A stretch of DNA of 43,267 nucleotides from Candidatus Omnitrophota bacterium (GCA_023819315.1 JAMWBQ010000003.1:1-43267); one strand, 5' to 3'; shown: positions 9,348-19,691, counted from the stretch's first letter. Notes: generated by a model from the letters alone, not told the origin. Translations and numbers: made by a program.

Positions 9348-9426
9348 TTCTAAAAACCAACCTTATTTCATTTTAAATACATACCACAATAAATTTATTT
9401 ATCCCTCCTATCATTAATCACAGAGC

Positions 9427-12237
9427 TCACACCTGACATAGTTGCTTAGTTTCTATCTCTAACTTATCTCTAAGATACTTTGCTGTGTAGGAAGAATAGT
9501 TATTAATTATTTCCTCGGGCGAACCACTTGCTACTAAATACCCTCCCTTTTCTCCCCCTTCAGGACCCAAATCAATGATATAATCAGCACTTTTTATAAC
9601 ATCTAAATTGTGTTCAATAACGATAACTGTATTTCTCTTATCTACCAATCTATGCAAAGTATTAAGTAATTTCTTAACATCATCAAAATGAAGACCAGTT
9701 GTAGGTTCATCGAGTATATATAAAGTTTTACCAGTTTCTTTTTTCCTTAATTGAGAAGCAAGCTTTATCCTCTGTGCCTCCCCTCCTGAAAGAGTAGTTG
9801 CTGGCTGACCCAAAGCAATATAACCTAATCCTACATCTATAAGTGTTTGCAAAATGTTTTTTATCTGGGGAATATTTTCAAAAAGTTTATAGCTTGTCTC
9901 CACATCCATATTTAGGACATCGGAAATAGAAAAACCTTTGAATTTTATCTCTAATGTCTGCTCATTAAACCGTTTACCTTTACATACTTCACAATCCACG
10001 TAAACATCGGGTAAAAAATGCATCTCTATCTTCTTTGTTCCTTCTCCTTGACAAGCTTCACATCTGCCACCTCTTACATTAAAACTGAACCGACTCGGTT
10101 TATAACCACGTGCTTTAGCTTCAGGAAGCTTACTGAAAACTTCTCTTATATAGGTAAAAACTCCTGTATAGGTAGCAGGATTGGAACGAGGTGTTCTACC
10201 AATGGGTGACTGATCCACTATAATAACCTTATCTATATAGTTAATTCCTTCAATCTTTAAATGTTTACCAGGTTTATCTTTTGAACCATAAAGTTCTTTA
10301 TTTAAAGCACAATAAAGTATATCGTTAATGAGCGTTGATTTACCCGAGCCGGAGACTCCTGTTACACATACAAATACTCCTAAAGGTATCTTTACATCTA
10401 TCTTCTTTAAATTGTGTTCTTCTGCTCCTTTAATAAGGATAAAAGGCTTATCTTTGTATTCTCTTCTTTTCTTAGGTATATCTATTTTTTCTTCACCCTT
10501 TAAATACTTACCGGTAAGAGAATTAGTATTGTAGATACCTTCTAATCTGCCCGAATAAATTACCTCTCCTCCATAATTTCCTGCTCCTGGTCCTAAATCA
10601 ACGATCCAATCGCTATTCCTTATAACATTCTCATCATGCTCAACAACTATTACTGTATTAGACAAATCCCGCAGTTTCTTAAGGGTATCAATTAATTTAA
10701 TATCATCGTGGGGATGTAAACCTATAGTTGGCTCATCAAGTATATAAAGCACACCACTCAAAGAAGATCCAACCTGAGTAGCTAACCTTATTCTCTGTGC
10801 TTCTCCTCCTGAGAGAGAGGAACTCAATCTATCCAAGGTAAGATAAGAAATGCCCACGTTATCGCAAAAAGATAACCTCTTTTTAATCTCCTGTAAAATA
10901 TGATGACTAACTTTTTCTTCAAAACTGGTTAATTTAAGTTGGGAGAAAAAATCTAATGTTTCTCCAATACTCATCTTTAAAATATCGTAGATAGAACGAC
11001 CGTTTATGTAAACAGAAAGGCTTTCTTTTTTTAGTCTCGCACCTTTGCATAGCGGACAAGGTAAACGTGACATATACTTTGAAATTTCTTCTTTAATATA
11101 ATCGCTATCAGTGGTGTTAAATATCCTCATTAAATGGGGAATAACTCCTTCGAAAGGCTTGCCCCATATCCAAATATCTTTGCTACCATAGAGAATTGTA
11201 TTTTTTATCTTTTTGGACAATTTATTAAATGGGGTATCCAAACTAAAATCTAACTCATTAGCTAACTCTTTTAGTAGACTACGATAGTATAGTATGTATC
11301 CTCTATTTCCTCTTCTCCACGGGTCAATCGCACCTTCTCGTAAAGATTTACTACTATCGGAAATAACTAATTCCGGGTCAAATTCCAATTTTGTTCCTAA
11401 ACCATTGCAGGAAGGACAAGCTCCCTGAGGAGAATTAAAAGAAAACATTCTCGGTTCCAACTCCTCTATAGATATTCCACATTTAGGACAGCTAAATTTT
11501 ATATTATATAATACCTCTCTATCATCATCTATCTTAACAGAAACTAACCCATCGGAATGTTTCAATGCAGTTTCTATAGAATCACCAATCCTTTTTTTAT
11601 TCTCTAAGGAAACTACTACTCTATCAACCAATATATCTATGTTATGTAAACGATACTTATCAAGTTTTATCTCCTCCTCTAAATCGTAAATCTTACCATC
11701 TACGCGCACTCTTACAAATCCATCCTTCTGTAAACGCTCAAATAGAGATGTGTACTCCCCTTTTTTACCTCTCACTAAAGGAGAAAAGATATGCAATCTT
11801 TTACCTATAGGTAAACTCATTATCTCCTCAATAATCTCTTGAGAAGTCTTATTAGTAATAGGCTCACCACAATTATAACAATGGGGTTTACCAATGCGAG
11901 CAAAGAGTAAACGTAAATAATCGTATATCTCCGTTTGTGTAGCTACTATAGAACGAGGAGAACCACCGGCTGTTCTCTGTTCAATAGCAATAGCAGGAGA
12001 TAAACCTTCTATATGGTCAACGTCCGGTTTCTGTAACTGTTCTAAAAATTGACGAGCGTAACTAGAAAGACTCTCTACGTAACGCCTCTGCCCCTCAGCA
12101 TAGATAGTATCAAAGGCTAAAGATGATTTCCCCGAACCAGAAACTCCTGTTATCACTACAAGCTTGTTCTTGGGTATCCTAATATTTATATTTTTAAGAT
12201 TGTGTTCTCTTGCTCCTTGAATATAAAGGTAATCCAT
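9427..12237 (-). CDS. uvrA: Excinuclease ABC subunit A
   Basis: UvrA recognises DNA damage with UvrB in nucleotide-excision repair. The 936 residues match the usual length. The two ABC ATPase halves are visible. The first has Walker A GVSGSGKS (31-38) and [12 protein letters not shown]; the second has GVSGSGKST near residue 633 and [12 protein letters not shown]. Each is followed by an ILDEPT Walker B. Zinc-binding cysteine pairs are seen in CPKC...CPSC and CEAC...CEVC. The gene begins 2 bp after the stop of the aspartate dehydrogenase gene and is the last of the plsY-panC-nadX-uvrA run. No uvrB or uvrC is in the window. Confidence 0.98.
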   Translation of the reverse strand: MDYLYIQGAREHNLKNINIRIPKNKLVVITGVSGSGKSSLAFDTIYAEGQRRYVESLSSYARQFLEQLQKPDVDHIEGLSPAIAIEQRTAGGSPRSIVATQTEIYDYLRLLFARIGKPHCYNCGEPITNKTSQEIIEEIMSLPIGKRLHIFSPLVRGKKGEYTSLFERLQKDGFVRVRVDGKIYDLEEEIKLDKYRLHNIDILVDRVVVSLENKKRIGDSIETALKHSDGLVSVKIDDDREVLYNIKFSCPKCGISIEELEPRMFSFNSPQGACPSCNGLGTKLEFDPELVISDSSKSLREGAIDPWRRGNRGYILYYRSLLKELANELDFSLDTPFNKLSKKIKNTILYGSKDIWIWGKPFEGVIPHLMRIFNTTDSDYIKEEISKYMSRLPCPLCKGARLKKESLSVYINGRSIYDILKMSIGETLDFFSQLKLTSFEEKVSHHILQEIKKRLSFCDNVGISYLTLDRLSSSLSGGEAQRIRLATQVGSSLSGVLYILDEPTIGLHPHDDIKLIDTLKKLRDLSNTVIVVEHDENVIRNSDWIVDLGPGAGNYGGEVIYSGRLEGIYNTNSLTGKYLKGEEKIDIPKKRREYKDKPFILIKGAEEHNLKKIDVKIPLGVFVCVTGVSGSGKSTLINDILYCALNKELYGSKDKPGKHLKIEGINYIDKVIIVDQSPIGRTPRSNPATYTGVFTYIREVFSKLPEAKARGYKPSRFSFNVRGGRCEACQGEGTKKIEMHFLPDVYVDCEVCKGKRFNEQTLEIKFKGFSISDVLNMDVETSYKLFENIPQIKNILQTLIDVGLGYIALGQPATTLSGGEAQRIKLASQLRKKETGKTLYILDEPTTGLHFDDVKKLLNTLHRLVDKRNTVIVIEHNLDVIKSADYIIDLGPEGGEKGGYLVASGSPEEIINNYSSYTAKYLRDKLEIETKQLCQV

Positions 12238-12239
12238 AA

Positions 12240-13043
12240 CTAACTACCCACTTTTATATTCTCTACCATCTTCCTTAAAAGAACTTCTGTGGAGAATATA
12301 GTTACTAAACTCGTCTTAGGATTATCTTCGGAAGGAATATTAGCTAACTCCACAGTTAGTTTACCAATATTTGATTCTGCTTCTATACGATGAGTGTTAT
12401 TCTTAAGATGAGGATTAACTTTTATTATAACCTCCATATCCTTATAACGGGAAGCTAAAAGCAAAGTTGATGCAACATTTATATTCTGAGGAAAATGCTC
12501 TATCGCTTTATTTATACTCCCCTTAAATATAATTTTCTCCTTCCTTAATTTACTCAAATCTATCTTCATTTTTTTAATAAAAGGTGCACCTTGTAAAGAA
12601 GAAGGTGGCTTAGAAGTTACTAACCTCAGTTTTCTTATCCTCCCCATACTAAAAGAAGCTATACCATCTATACCACTTATCGCTCCCGAAGGGATAAATA
12701 TTTGAGTATTAGATAACCTTATAAATTGGGGGTTATTTACGAATACTCCACTACTCAAAATTATTAATCTTTTCTGAGTGTTTTTGGTTTTCTTTATAAT
12801 CTCCTCAGCCGCCGATATAGATGCTGATTCAATTATAAGTTGGCTATTGCGGCATAGATTATCTAAATCTAAAATTTTAGGCTTACTTTTTAACTTTCCC
12901 ACAAGAGATTTAGCTTTTCCTATATCCAAATCGCATAAGGCAACTAAATCAAAATATTCTCTTAATTCTTTATCTATAAAAATACCTAACTGACAACCTA
13001 TTGTGCCGCAACCAACAATACCTGTTTTTATTCGCCTATTCAT
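12240..13043 (-). CDS. nadX: L-aspartate dehydrogenase (NadX type)
   Basis: The 267-residue protein has an N-terminal Rossmann dinucleotide motif, GCGTIG (11-16). It ends in the AspDH-specific domain, with PQNINVASTLLLAS, a conserved histidine in NNTHRIEAES and the terminal EDNPKTS segment. The family oxidises aspartate to iminoaspartate, which NadA can turn into quinolinate for NAD synthesis; it replaces NadB in many anaerobes. It follows panC by 48 bp, so two cofactor pathways that start from aspartate share an operon. nadA and nadC are not in the window, so the NAD role is inferred. Confidence 0.88.
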   Translation of the reverse strand: MNRRIKTGIVGCGTIGCQLGIFIDKELREYFDLVALCDLDIGKAKSLVGKLKSKPKILDLDNLCRNSQLIIESASISAAEEIIKKTKNTQKRLIILSSGVFVNNPQFIRLSNTQIFIPSGAISGIDGIASFSMGRIRKLRLVTSKPPSSLQGAPFIKKMKIDLSKLRKEKIIFKGSINKAIEHFPQNINVASTLLLASRYKDMEVIIKVNPHLKNNTHRIEAESNIGKLTVELANIPSEDNPKTSLVTIFSTEVLLRKMVENIKVGS

Positions 13044-13091
13044 AATTAAGATTATCTACTACTTCTATTAATTTTATTTATTACCTTCTAA

Positions 13092-13952
13092 TTATTTTCC
13101 ACCTCTAACCCTAACTACCATATTATCTATCAATCGCGCTCTCCCCACATATACTGCTAAGGCTAATAAAACCTTATCTTCTATTATCTGTACATCCTCT
13201 AAACTATTAGCATTTACAATACTTATATAATCTATCTTTGCAAGAGGCAAATTTTTATAGATAAACTCTTTCATCTGTTTGATAATTACTTTGGCTTCTC
13301 TCTCTCCCCTATCTATAATAGCCTTACCTAACTTCAAGGCTCGATAAAGACAACTTGCTTTTTCATATTCTTGCGGGGTTAAATATTTATTTCTTGAACT
13401 CATCGCTAAACCATTTTTTTCTCTAATTGTAGGTAGAACCTTTATTTTTAAAGGGAAATTAAGGTCATCTACCATCCTCTTAATTATCAAAGCTTGTTGA
13501 TAATCTTTTTGTCCAAAATAACTGATATCCGGTTGAACGATGTTAAATAGTTTAGTTACCACTGTGCATACCCCTCTAAAATGCCCTGGTCTTACTCTCC
13601 CACAAAGATACTTGCTCAATCTAACTTCTTCTACATACGTAGAGAAACCTTTAGGATACATCAGGCGCGAGGAAGGATAAAAGATCAAATCCACTCCTTC
13701 CTTTTGCAACAATGCTTTATCTTGAATAAATGTTCTCGGATAAGAGCGATAATCTTCCTTAGGTGAGAATTGGATAGGATTAACAAAGATACTTACTACT
13801 ACAAAATCGGTATCTCTCTTGGCTTGCCTCACCAAGGATAAATGCCCAAGATGCAGTGCTCCCATAGTAGGAACAAAGCCTATTGATTTTTTATCTGCCT
13901 TTGCTTTCTTAACTATCTCTTTTACAGCTTTGATCCTCGTGGCTACCAGCAT
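13092..13952 (-). CDS. panC: Pantothenate synthetase
   Basis: PanC joins pantoate and beta-alanine with ATP to make pantothenate, the precursor of coenzyme A. The 286 residues match the family. The nucleotidyl-transferase HxGH motif lies in TMGALHLGHLSL (H34, H37) and the KMSKS-like loop is GLAMSSRNKYL. Other signatures are FVNPIQF and YFGQKDYQQ. The ATG begins 1 bp after the plsY stop, so the two genes are translationally coupled. panB and panD are not present here. Confidence 0.97.
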   Translation of the reverse strand: MLVATRIKAVKEIVKKAKADKKSIGFVPTMGALHLGHLSLVRQAKRDTDFVVVSIFVNPIQFSPKEDYRSYPRTFIQDKALLQKEGVDLIFYPSSRLMYPKGFSTYVEEVRLSKYLCGRVRPGHFRGVCTVVTKLFNIVQPDISYFGQKDYQQALIIKRMVDDLNFPLKIKVLPTIREKNGLAMSSRNKYLTPQEYEKASCLYRALKLGKAIIDRGEREAKVIIKQMKEFIYKNLPLAKIDYISIVNANSLEDVQIIEDKVLLALAVYVGRARLIDNMVVRVRGGK

Positions 13953-13953
13953 A

Positions 13954-14577
13954 TTAATTTGTATTTACCGGCTTTCTCCAACCTAATTCTTTACCGTGAA
14001 TAAGATTAACTATATTATTTTTATGTCTAAAGATTAACAAAAGGAGGAGTAATAAAGATAAAATCTTTATATCTCTACTAACAGGTAGAATCAAAGAAAA
14101 TATAAAAAAAATAGAACCTGCTAATAAAGAAGCTAAGGAGACATATCTAAAAATGAAAAAAGATATTAGCCAACTTACTACCGCTATAGTCAAAACTAAC
14201 CAAAGATAGGTGTATACAAAGCTTAAACTACTCATAACTCCTAAGCTCGTCGCTACTCCTTTACCTCCTCTAAAACCCAAAAATATTGGCCAGTTATGCC
14301 CACATACAGCAGCCAATCCGCAAAGGAGGAAAAGATACGAACTTCCACTGGGAAAAGGAAATAACTTAAATATCCATATAGATAAAGATCCTTTAAGAAA
14401 ATCTAAAAGAAAAACATAAATACCCAATTTCTTGCCCAATATTCTTGCTACATTAGTTGCTCCAATATTACCCGAACCATAATCTCTAATATCTATTCTT
14501 CTTATAAGATAAGTTAAAATAAAACCAAAGGGGATACTTCCTAAAAGATAACTGATTATTAAAGGTAAAATCCACAT
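13954..14577 (-). CDS. plsY: Acyl-phosphate:glycerol-3-phosphate acyltransferase
   Basis: PlsY makes lysophosphatidic acid in the inner membrane, the first step of phospholipid synthesis, using acyl-phosphate from PlsX. The 207-residue protein has several hydrophobic helices and the family motifs GSGNIGATN (34-42) and GHNWPIFLGFRGGKGVAT. The gene is first in the run plsY-panC-nadX-uvrA. About 138 bp separate it from pgsA downstream, and I see no gene in that gap. Confidence 0.96.
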   Translation of the reverse strand: MWILPLIISYLLGSIPFGFILTYLIRRIDIRDYGSGNIGATNVARILGKKLGIYVFLLDFLKGSLSIWIFKLFPFPSGSSYLFLLCGLAAVCGHNWPIFLGFRGGKGVATSLGVMSSLSFVYTYLWLVLTIAVVSWLISFFIFRYVSLASLLAGSIFFIFSLILPVSRDIKILSLLLLLLLIFRHKNNIVNLIHGKELGWRKPVNTN

Positions 14578-14715
14578 AATTTAATTAATTTTTAACTCCC
14601 TTTTATCTTAGCAAAAAATAGAAGAACTTTGTTGGACATTGCTTGGGATTAAAGATTTAACAATTTTATGGCAAGTAAAAAAGCTAAAAATATATTTAAT
14701 CTTAATTTGACCTCT

Positions 14716-15267
14716 TTACAATCTTTGATTAGTATTTAAATTTATAGTTTTTATACCTCTAAAAATATACCCCATACCGGAAACAATAGTAAAAAATATC
14801 GCTAAACTCCATGTGTAAGGAGCAAGTTTTAATTCTTTTTCTATAAGAACTATTAATATAGTAAACATCTGAAAAAAAGTAGTAAGTTTACCCCAAATAG
14901 AAGGTGAAATAGTTATATCTATCTTCAAAAAGTTAAGAACAACCACTCCTAAAAGGATAATTAGGTCCCTACTTACTATTATTATTACCACCCATAGAGG
15001 AATAGCAAATTTTAGAAAATAGAGGCTAATAAAGGATATAATCAAAAGTAGCTTATCGGCAAGAGGATCAATAACCTTACCAAATTTTGATTTCTCCTTT
15101 TTTATTCTCGCTACCAAACCATCAAAAAAGTCACTCAATACAGCTACTACGAATACTCCCAAAGCAAAGTATCTTAAAATACTGTGATAACGAGAATATA
15201 TAAGTAAAGAAACAAAAAATGGTATAAGGATTATCCGCGCAATGGATAATTTATCAGCAAAACTCAT
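14716..15267 (-). CDS. pgsA: CDP-diacylglycerol--glycerol-3-phosphate 3-phosphatidyltransferase
   Basis: The 183-residue integral membrane enzyme condenses CDP-diacylglycerol with glycerol-3-phosphate on the way to phosphatidylglycerol. The CDP-alcohol phosphotransferase signature D-G-x2-A-R-x8-G-x3-D-x3-D is exact: D49, G50, A53, R54, G63, D67, D71. Several hydrophobic helices surround it. It is 32 bp downstream of the lipoprotein gene. Other CDP-alcohol transferases share the motif, but length and the PLADKLL context favour PgsA. Confidence 0.93.
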   Translation of the reverse strand: MSFADKLSIARIILIPFFVSLLIYSRYHSILRYFALGVFVVAVLSDFFDGLVARIKKEKSKFGKVIDPLADKLLLIISFISLYFLKFAIPLWVVIIIVSRDLIILLGVVVLNFLKIDITISPSIWGKLTTFFQMFTILIVLIEKELKLAPYTWSLAIFFTIVSGMGYIFRGIKTINLNTNQRL

Positions 15268-15299
15268 TATAGATAATTTTTAAAATATTATTTTTTACT

Positions 15300-15608
15300 T
15301 TAATTACTCTTCTCGCCAATTGGTTTTAGTTCTGTGCCATCGTAAGGACAATACTCAACCGAAGAGGTAAATCTCCTTCCACATACTGGGCAGAATTTTT
15401 TTTCCAGTTGCTCACCAATAACTGCTCCTGTTATTGCTCCTGCAGCCGCACCAATACCAGCTCCTTCAGCGGTATGCCCTGATTGATGACCAATGATCGC
15501 TCCTAATGCTCCTCCTGCTACTGCACCCGTAGCCGCTCCTCGTTGTACAGTTGTACAACCTGCAAAAACAACTAACGCTAAAATAAAAATAAGCACCAAA
15601 CACCTCAT
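15300..15608 (-). CDS. Glycine-zipper lipoprotein with a C-terminal zinc ribbon
   Basis: The 102-residue protein begins with a lipoprotein signal peptide whose lipobox is VFAGC (lipidated Cys about residue 18). A glycine-zipper region follows, with alternating Gly/Ala in GAVAGGALGAIIG and GAGIGAAAGAITGAVIG; it resembles the Gly-zipper/SlyB-type outer-membrane lipoproteins. The C-terminus carries two cysteine pairs, CPVCGRR and YCPYDG, typical of a zinc ribbon. That is unusual after an envelope-anchored glycine zipper. The ATG at 15608 is chosen because AGGAGG lies 8 bp upstream; the in-frame GTG nine bases earlier overlaps that site. It is 15 bp from lepB. Confidence 0.85.
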   Translation of the reverse strand: MRCLVLIFILALVVFAGCTTVQRGAATGAVAGGALGAIIGHQSGHTAEGAGIGAAAGAITGAVIGEQLEKKFCPVCGRRFTSSVEYCPYDGTELKPIGEKSN

Positions 15609-15616
15609 CCTTCTCA

Positions 15617-15622
15617 CCTCCT
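15617..15622 (-). promoter_or_regulatory. Shine-Dalgarno AGGAGG of the lipoprotein gene
   Basis: A perfect AGGAGG on the minus strand stands 8 bp before ATG at 15608. It rules out the GTG at 15617, whose first base lies inside the site. Confidence 0.75.
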
Positions 15623-15623
15623 T

Positions 15624-16214
15624 TTATTCAATCATACCAATCCTTTTAGGTGGCCACCAGATAAATATAGCTTTACCTACAATATTTTTCTCATCAACCA
15701 TACCCCAAAATCTACTATCCAAAGAATTAATAGAATTGTCACCAAGAAAAAAATACTTACCTTCGGGTAAATAAATCTCCTCATTACCATAGAAACCAGC
15801 ATTCACATAGTTATTCTTGGCTATCTTAGGGTCAATTACTATTTTACCATTAATGTAAATATTCCCATTCTTAATTATTAAGCGTTCGTTAGGTAATCCT
15901 ATTAATCTTTTTATGAAGTGTTTACGAGAAAAAAATAATTTATTCTCCTCCTGAGGGGGTAAAAAAACAACAACATCGCCTCTCTTAATTTTAGTAAACC
16001 CAGGTAATCGCCAGCCAAAAAAGGGAACCACCGGACCATAGGAAAGTTTACTTACAAATATCTTATCACCCGGCATTAAAGTTGGAATCATTGAGCCAGT
16101 GGGAATCTTATATATTTGGAAGAAAAAAGTTCTTACAAATATAGCTAAAGCTAAAGCAACAACTATTGCCTCAATCCACTCTCTTAACACACTCTTTCTC
16201 TTAATCTTTCCCAT
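15624..16214 (-). CDS. lepB: Signal peptidase I
   Basis: LepB cleaves signal peptides from exported proteins at the outer face of the inner membrane. The 196-residue protein has one N-terminal membrane helix (about 12-33). The catalytic serine lies in PTGSMIPTL (S41) and the general-base lysine in HFIKRLIGLP (K102). Box E is FLGDNSINSLDSRFWG. Length and box order fit a single-spanning type I peptidase. It precedes the lipoprotein gene by 15 bp. Confidence 0.96.
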   Translation of the reverse strand: MGKIKRKSVLREWIEAIVVALALAIFVRTFFFQIYKIPTGSMIPTLMPGDKIFVSKLSYGPVVPFFGWRLPGFTKIKRGDVVVFLPPQEENKLFFSRKHFIKRLIGLPNERLIIKNGNIYINGKIVIDPKIAKNNYVNAGFYGNEEIYLPEGKYFFLGDNSINSLDSRFWGMVDEKNIVGKAIFIWWPPKRIGMIE

Positions 16215-16252
16215 TATCGCCTACCTTTCTATCATTCTTTAAAAAAATAAAA

Positions 16253-17587
16253 TCACTTTCTCAAACTCACTACATAACGAGGATTCATAATCTTCTTTAA
16301 ATTAGCTACCGTAAGATAAACATGAAATTTCTTTAATTCCTCATCACTCAAATCTCTTAAACTCACTCTCTTTTCTTCACAGTAACGGACAATTTTCCCA
16401 ATAATCTTATGAGCTTCTTTAAATGCTAATCCTTGGAAAACCAAAAACTGAACTAATTCAGTAGCATACAAACTATCATCTTTTAGTGCTTCCTCCACAG
16501 TGTTCTTATTAAGTTCTATCCTCTTTATAAACTCAGTCATAATCTTTAATTCTTCTTTCACAATCTCTACAGAAGAAAATAGAGGTTCTTTATCTAACTG
16601 CATATCTCTGTTATAAGTAAGGGTTAATCCTTTCATCGTTGTTAAGAGAGAGAATAAATTGCCATATACTATACCTGTGTAACCTCTTACTAACTCCAAA
16701 AAGTCGGGATTCTTTTTATGCGGCATTAAAGATGAGCCGGTACAGAACTCTTCAGGCAAAATAAAATAGTTAAATTCCTGCGTAGAGTACAAAATTAAAT
16801 CTTCACATAATCTTGATAAATGCATCTGTAGAATTGCCAAACAGCTTAAAAACTCAATTATAAAATCTCTATTAGAAACATTAAAAGGGGGAGAGGAAGA
16901 CACTTCAATAGGGATAAAATTAAATCCTCTTTTATTAGTGAATATTTTTATAGCTTTCTTATAAGCATCTTTTAACACTGTTCCTGCAACTGCTCCTGAA
17001 CCTATATAAACTTTTTCTCTCCTCCTTAAAGAAGATAACCTTTCTTTATCCGAATTAAACATTCGGGAAAATGTATCCATATAATCTTTAAAAGTAATTA
17101 TCTGTGCACGACGAGTATGGGTGTAAGCAATAAAAAATTCTCTTTTGAATTTTCTACATAATCCCTTAAATACATTAACTAAATCCTTAAGAATATCTAT
17201 AAACTGATCTATCTCTTCTATACAGTACCATTTCTCATCAAAACTGACCTGATCGTTCCTTGATCTTAAAGTATGCAGTTTATCACCTAAATTGCCCACT
17301 ATATTATTCACCTTATTTTGTATATCGGTATGAATATCCTCAGATGAATGGTCGTAAGAAAAACTTCCCTCCTCTACATCTTTCAATATATTCTCTAAAG
17401 CTTGATTTAAGCGTTCGTACTCATCAGAAGTTAAAATATTTGCCTCTTTTAAAGCTAATATATGGATCATTGAATGATAAATATCAAACTTAGCTAACTT
17501 ATAGTCGTAACGTATAGAAGTTGAGAACCTCTCAAAATTCTTATCAATTTTACCTTTAAACCTTCCTCCCCAAAGTTTTCCTTCCAT
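16253..17587 (-). CDS. argH: Argininosuccinate lyase
   Basis: ArgH splits argininosuccinate into arginine and fumarate, the last step of the pathway. The fumarase/lyase signature SSLMPHKKNPD is at about residues 285-295 and the RSRNDQV segment is present. The usual THLQRAQ site reads THTRRAQ, so one residue next to the catalytic histidine differs from the common form. I start at the ATG at 17587 (MEGKLWGGRF), with AGAGG upstream, rather than eleven codons earlier inside argG; this gives 444 residues, near the usual length. It is the last gene of the arg operon and begins 5 bp after argG. Confidence 0.95.
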   Translation of the reverse strand: MEGKLWGGRFKGKIDKNFERFSTSIRYDYKLAKFDIYHSMIHILALKEANILTSDEYERLNQALENILKDVEEGSFSYDHSSEDIHTDIQNKVNNIVGNLGDKLHTLRSRNDQVSFDEKWYCIEEIDQFIDILKDLVNVFKGLCRKFKREFFIAYTHTRRAQIITFKDYMDTFSRMFNSDKERLSSLRRREKVYIGSGAVAGTVLKDAYKKAIKIFTNKRGFNFIPIEVSSSPPFNVSNRDFIIEFLSCLAILQMHLSRLCEDLILYSTQEFNYFILPEEFCTGSSLMPHKKNPDFLELVRGYTGIVYGNLFSLLTTMKGLTLTYNRDMQLDKEPLFSSVEIVKEELKIMTEFIKRIELNKNTVEEALKDDSLYATELVQFLVFQGLAFKEAHKIIGKIVRYCEEKRVSLRDLSDEELKKFHVYLTVANLKKIMNPRYVVSLRK

Positions 17588-17592
17588 AATAT

Positions 17593-18765
17593 TCAACCTC
17601 TTATGTAAGGCATACCCCATAATTTTATAAATCCATCAGCTAACGAACGGTCAAACTGTGAACCTTCTCCGTAAGTAGCCATACCTTTATTATAAAGAGA
17701 ATTTTTAGACTCTCGCTTACTAACAATTATATTTCCTTTATAAAGGGTTAACCCCACTGTTCCACTAACAAACTTTTGAGTAGATTCTACAAAAGCATCT
17801 AAAGCTTTTCTTAACTCAGTAAACCATAAACCCTGATAAATTAACTGGGCATATTTTAAAGCCACTAAATCTTTAAAAAATAGAGTTTCTCTATTCAAGG
17901 TTAAACTCTCTATCTCCCGATGAGCTGTGTATAATATCCAAGCACCAGGAGCTTCATAAATTTCTCTTGATTTTATACCAACAACCCTATCCTCAATAAG
18001 GTCGGTTCTACCTATCCCACACTCACAACCGAGCTTATTTATCTCCTCAATCATCTTTACAAGAATCATTCTCTTACCATTAAATTTGAAGGGAACACCT
18101 TGCCCAAATTCAATCTCCAAATACACTTTACTTTTCTTTGCTTTATCCGGTGGCTTAACTAAATAGTAAGAGTTAAGAGGTGGTTCTTTATTTAAATCTT
18201 CTAATTGACCCCCTTCAATACTCACTCCCCAAATATTCTGGTCTATACTATACAATTTATCTTTATTAACTTTAATGGGTAATTTGTTCTTTAAAGCATA
18301 TTCTATTTCTTCTTCTCTAGAATTTAAGTTCCATTCTCTTAAAGGAGCAATAATTTTTAACTTAGGATTTAATATTCTTATCCCTACCTCAAATCTTATC
18401 TGATCATTACCTTTACCTGTGCAACCATGAGCAACGAACTGAGCTTTTTCTTTTTCTGCTATATCTACTAAATGTTCAACGATAAGTGGTCTTGCCAGTG
18501 CCGTAGATAAAAGGTACTTTCTTTCATAGATTGCTCCCGCTTTTAATGCTGGTAGAATATAACGATAAGCGAATTCCCTTCTTAAATCTCTAATATAAAT
18601 CTTTTCTGCTCCACTCTTTATTGCTCTTCTTTTCAAATCATCAGGAGAAAATTCACTACCCAAATTTGCTGAAAAACAAATCACCGTAAACCCTTTATCC
18701 CTAAGCCATCTAATACAACAAGAAGTATCTAATCCACCAGAATAAGCTAAAACTACCTTCTTCAC
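17593..18765 (-). CDS. argG: Argininosuccinate synthase
   Basis: ArgG joins citrulline and aspartate with ATP. The 390-residue protein has the PP-loop LAYSGGLDTS (6-15) and the conserved GCTGKGNDQ and GIGRTDLIEDR segments. It starts from GTG; GTGA overlaps the argF stop by 4 bp and the site GGGAGG lies inside the end of argF, so translation is coupled. Confidence 0.97.
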   Translation of the reverse strand: MKKVVLAYSGGLDTSCCIRWLRDKGFTVICFSANLGSEFSPDDLKRRAIKSGAEKIYIRDLRREFAYRYILPALKAGAIYERKYLLSTALARPLIVEHLVDIAEKEKAQFVAHGCTGKGNDQIRFEVGIRILNPKLKIIAPLREWNLNSREEEIEYALKNKLPIKVNKDKLYSIDQNIWGVSIEGGQLEDLNKEPPLNSYYLVKPPDKAKKSKVYLEIEFGQGVPFKFNGKRMILVKMIEEINKLGCECGIGRTDLIEDRVVGIKSREIYEAPGAWILYTAHREIESLTLNRETLFFKDLVALKYAQLIYQGLWFTELRKALDAFVESTQKFVSGTVGLTLYKGNIIVSKRESKNSLYNKGMATYGEGSQFDRSLADGFIKLWGMPYIRG

Positions 18766-19685
18766 AATTTACCTCCCATTACAAATAAAAGAATCGCTTT
18801 GGCACTATGCAATCTATTTTCTGCTTGCAAAAAAACAATGGAATGCTTACTATCTATAACTGAATTCGTTATCTCCTCTCCTCGATGAGCAGGTAGACAA
18901 TGCATCACCAAACTATCCTTTTTTGCCAACTTCAAAAGTTCCTCGTCAATAGTAAATCCTCTAAATTCTTTTTTTCTTTTTTCTGCTTCCGCCTCCTTGC
19001 CCATAGATACCCAAACATCTGTGTATAAAACATCAGCATCCTTAGCTGCTTCCTTGGGATTATTGGTTAGATATATTCTTGCTTTAGAAATATTAGCTAT
19101 GCTTCTACACTCTTCTACTATCTTACTTTGAGGCTGGTAAATTTTAGGCGTAGCAACATAAATATTACCTCCGAGTATAGAAAAAATATAGAGAAAAGAG
19201 TGGCATACGTTATTACCATCACCAATAAAAGCAAATTTTATTTTCTTTATATCCCGTTTAAGTTCGTAGAGAGTGAATATATCGGCCAAGACCTGGGTAG
19301 GGTGCAATAGATCACTTAAACCATTAACTACGGGGATAGAACTACTTCTCACAAACTCTTCTAAAACCTGATGGGAAAATGTCCTTAACACAACTGCGTC
19401 AAGATAACAAGATAATGTCTTAGCAACATCACCGATACTTTCTCTCTCCCCCATTCTTACCTCATCGGGAGCGTAGTAAATTACCTCTGCTCCTAACTGC
19501 TGTGCTCCTAAATAAAAAGCACTCTTAGTTCGCAAAGATGGTTTTTGAAAAAGTAATCCCACAAACTTATCTTTTAACTTGTATCTATATAAAGCTCTAT
19601 TTTTTTTAACCTTACCAGTAAGTTCTATAAGCTCATTTATTTGAGAAGGGGAAAAATATTTAAGAGAGATAAAATGTCTAACCAT
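18762..19685 (-). CDS. argF: Ornithine carbamoyltransferase
   Basis: ArgF makes citrulline from ornithine and carbamoyl phosphate. The 307-residue protein has the carbamoyl phosphate site KPSLRTKSAF (48-57; the common form is STRT), HPTQVLAD and the ornithine loop HCLPAHRGEE. These last two favour a true ornithine enzyme over the acetyl- or succinyl-ornithine variants. It starts 6 bp after argD. No carAB genes are in the window. Confidence 0.95.
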   Translation of the reverse strand: MVRHFISLKYFSPSQINELIELTGKVKKNRALYRYKLKDKFVGLLFQKPSLRTKSAFYLGAQQLGAEVIYYAPDEVRMGERESIGDVAKTLSCYLDAVVLRTFSHQVLEEFVRSSSIPVVNGLSDLLHPTQVLADIFTLYELKRDIKKIKFAFIGDGNNVCHSFLYIFSILGGNIYVATPKIYQPQSKIVEECRSIANISKARIYLTNNPKEAAKDADVLYTDVWVSMGKEAEAEKRKKEFRGFTIDEELLKLAKKDSLVMHCLPAHRGEEITNSVIDSKHSIVFLQAENRLHSAKAILLFVMGGKL

Positions 19686-19691
19686 AAATTT

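Noticed and set aside
15493..15774. 93-codon plus-strand ORF across the lipoprotein and lepB genes
   Set aside because: It overlaps two genes with strong motifs and is Ala/Pro-rich by mirroring the glycine zipper codons.
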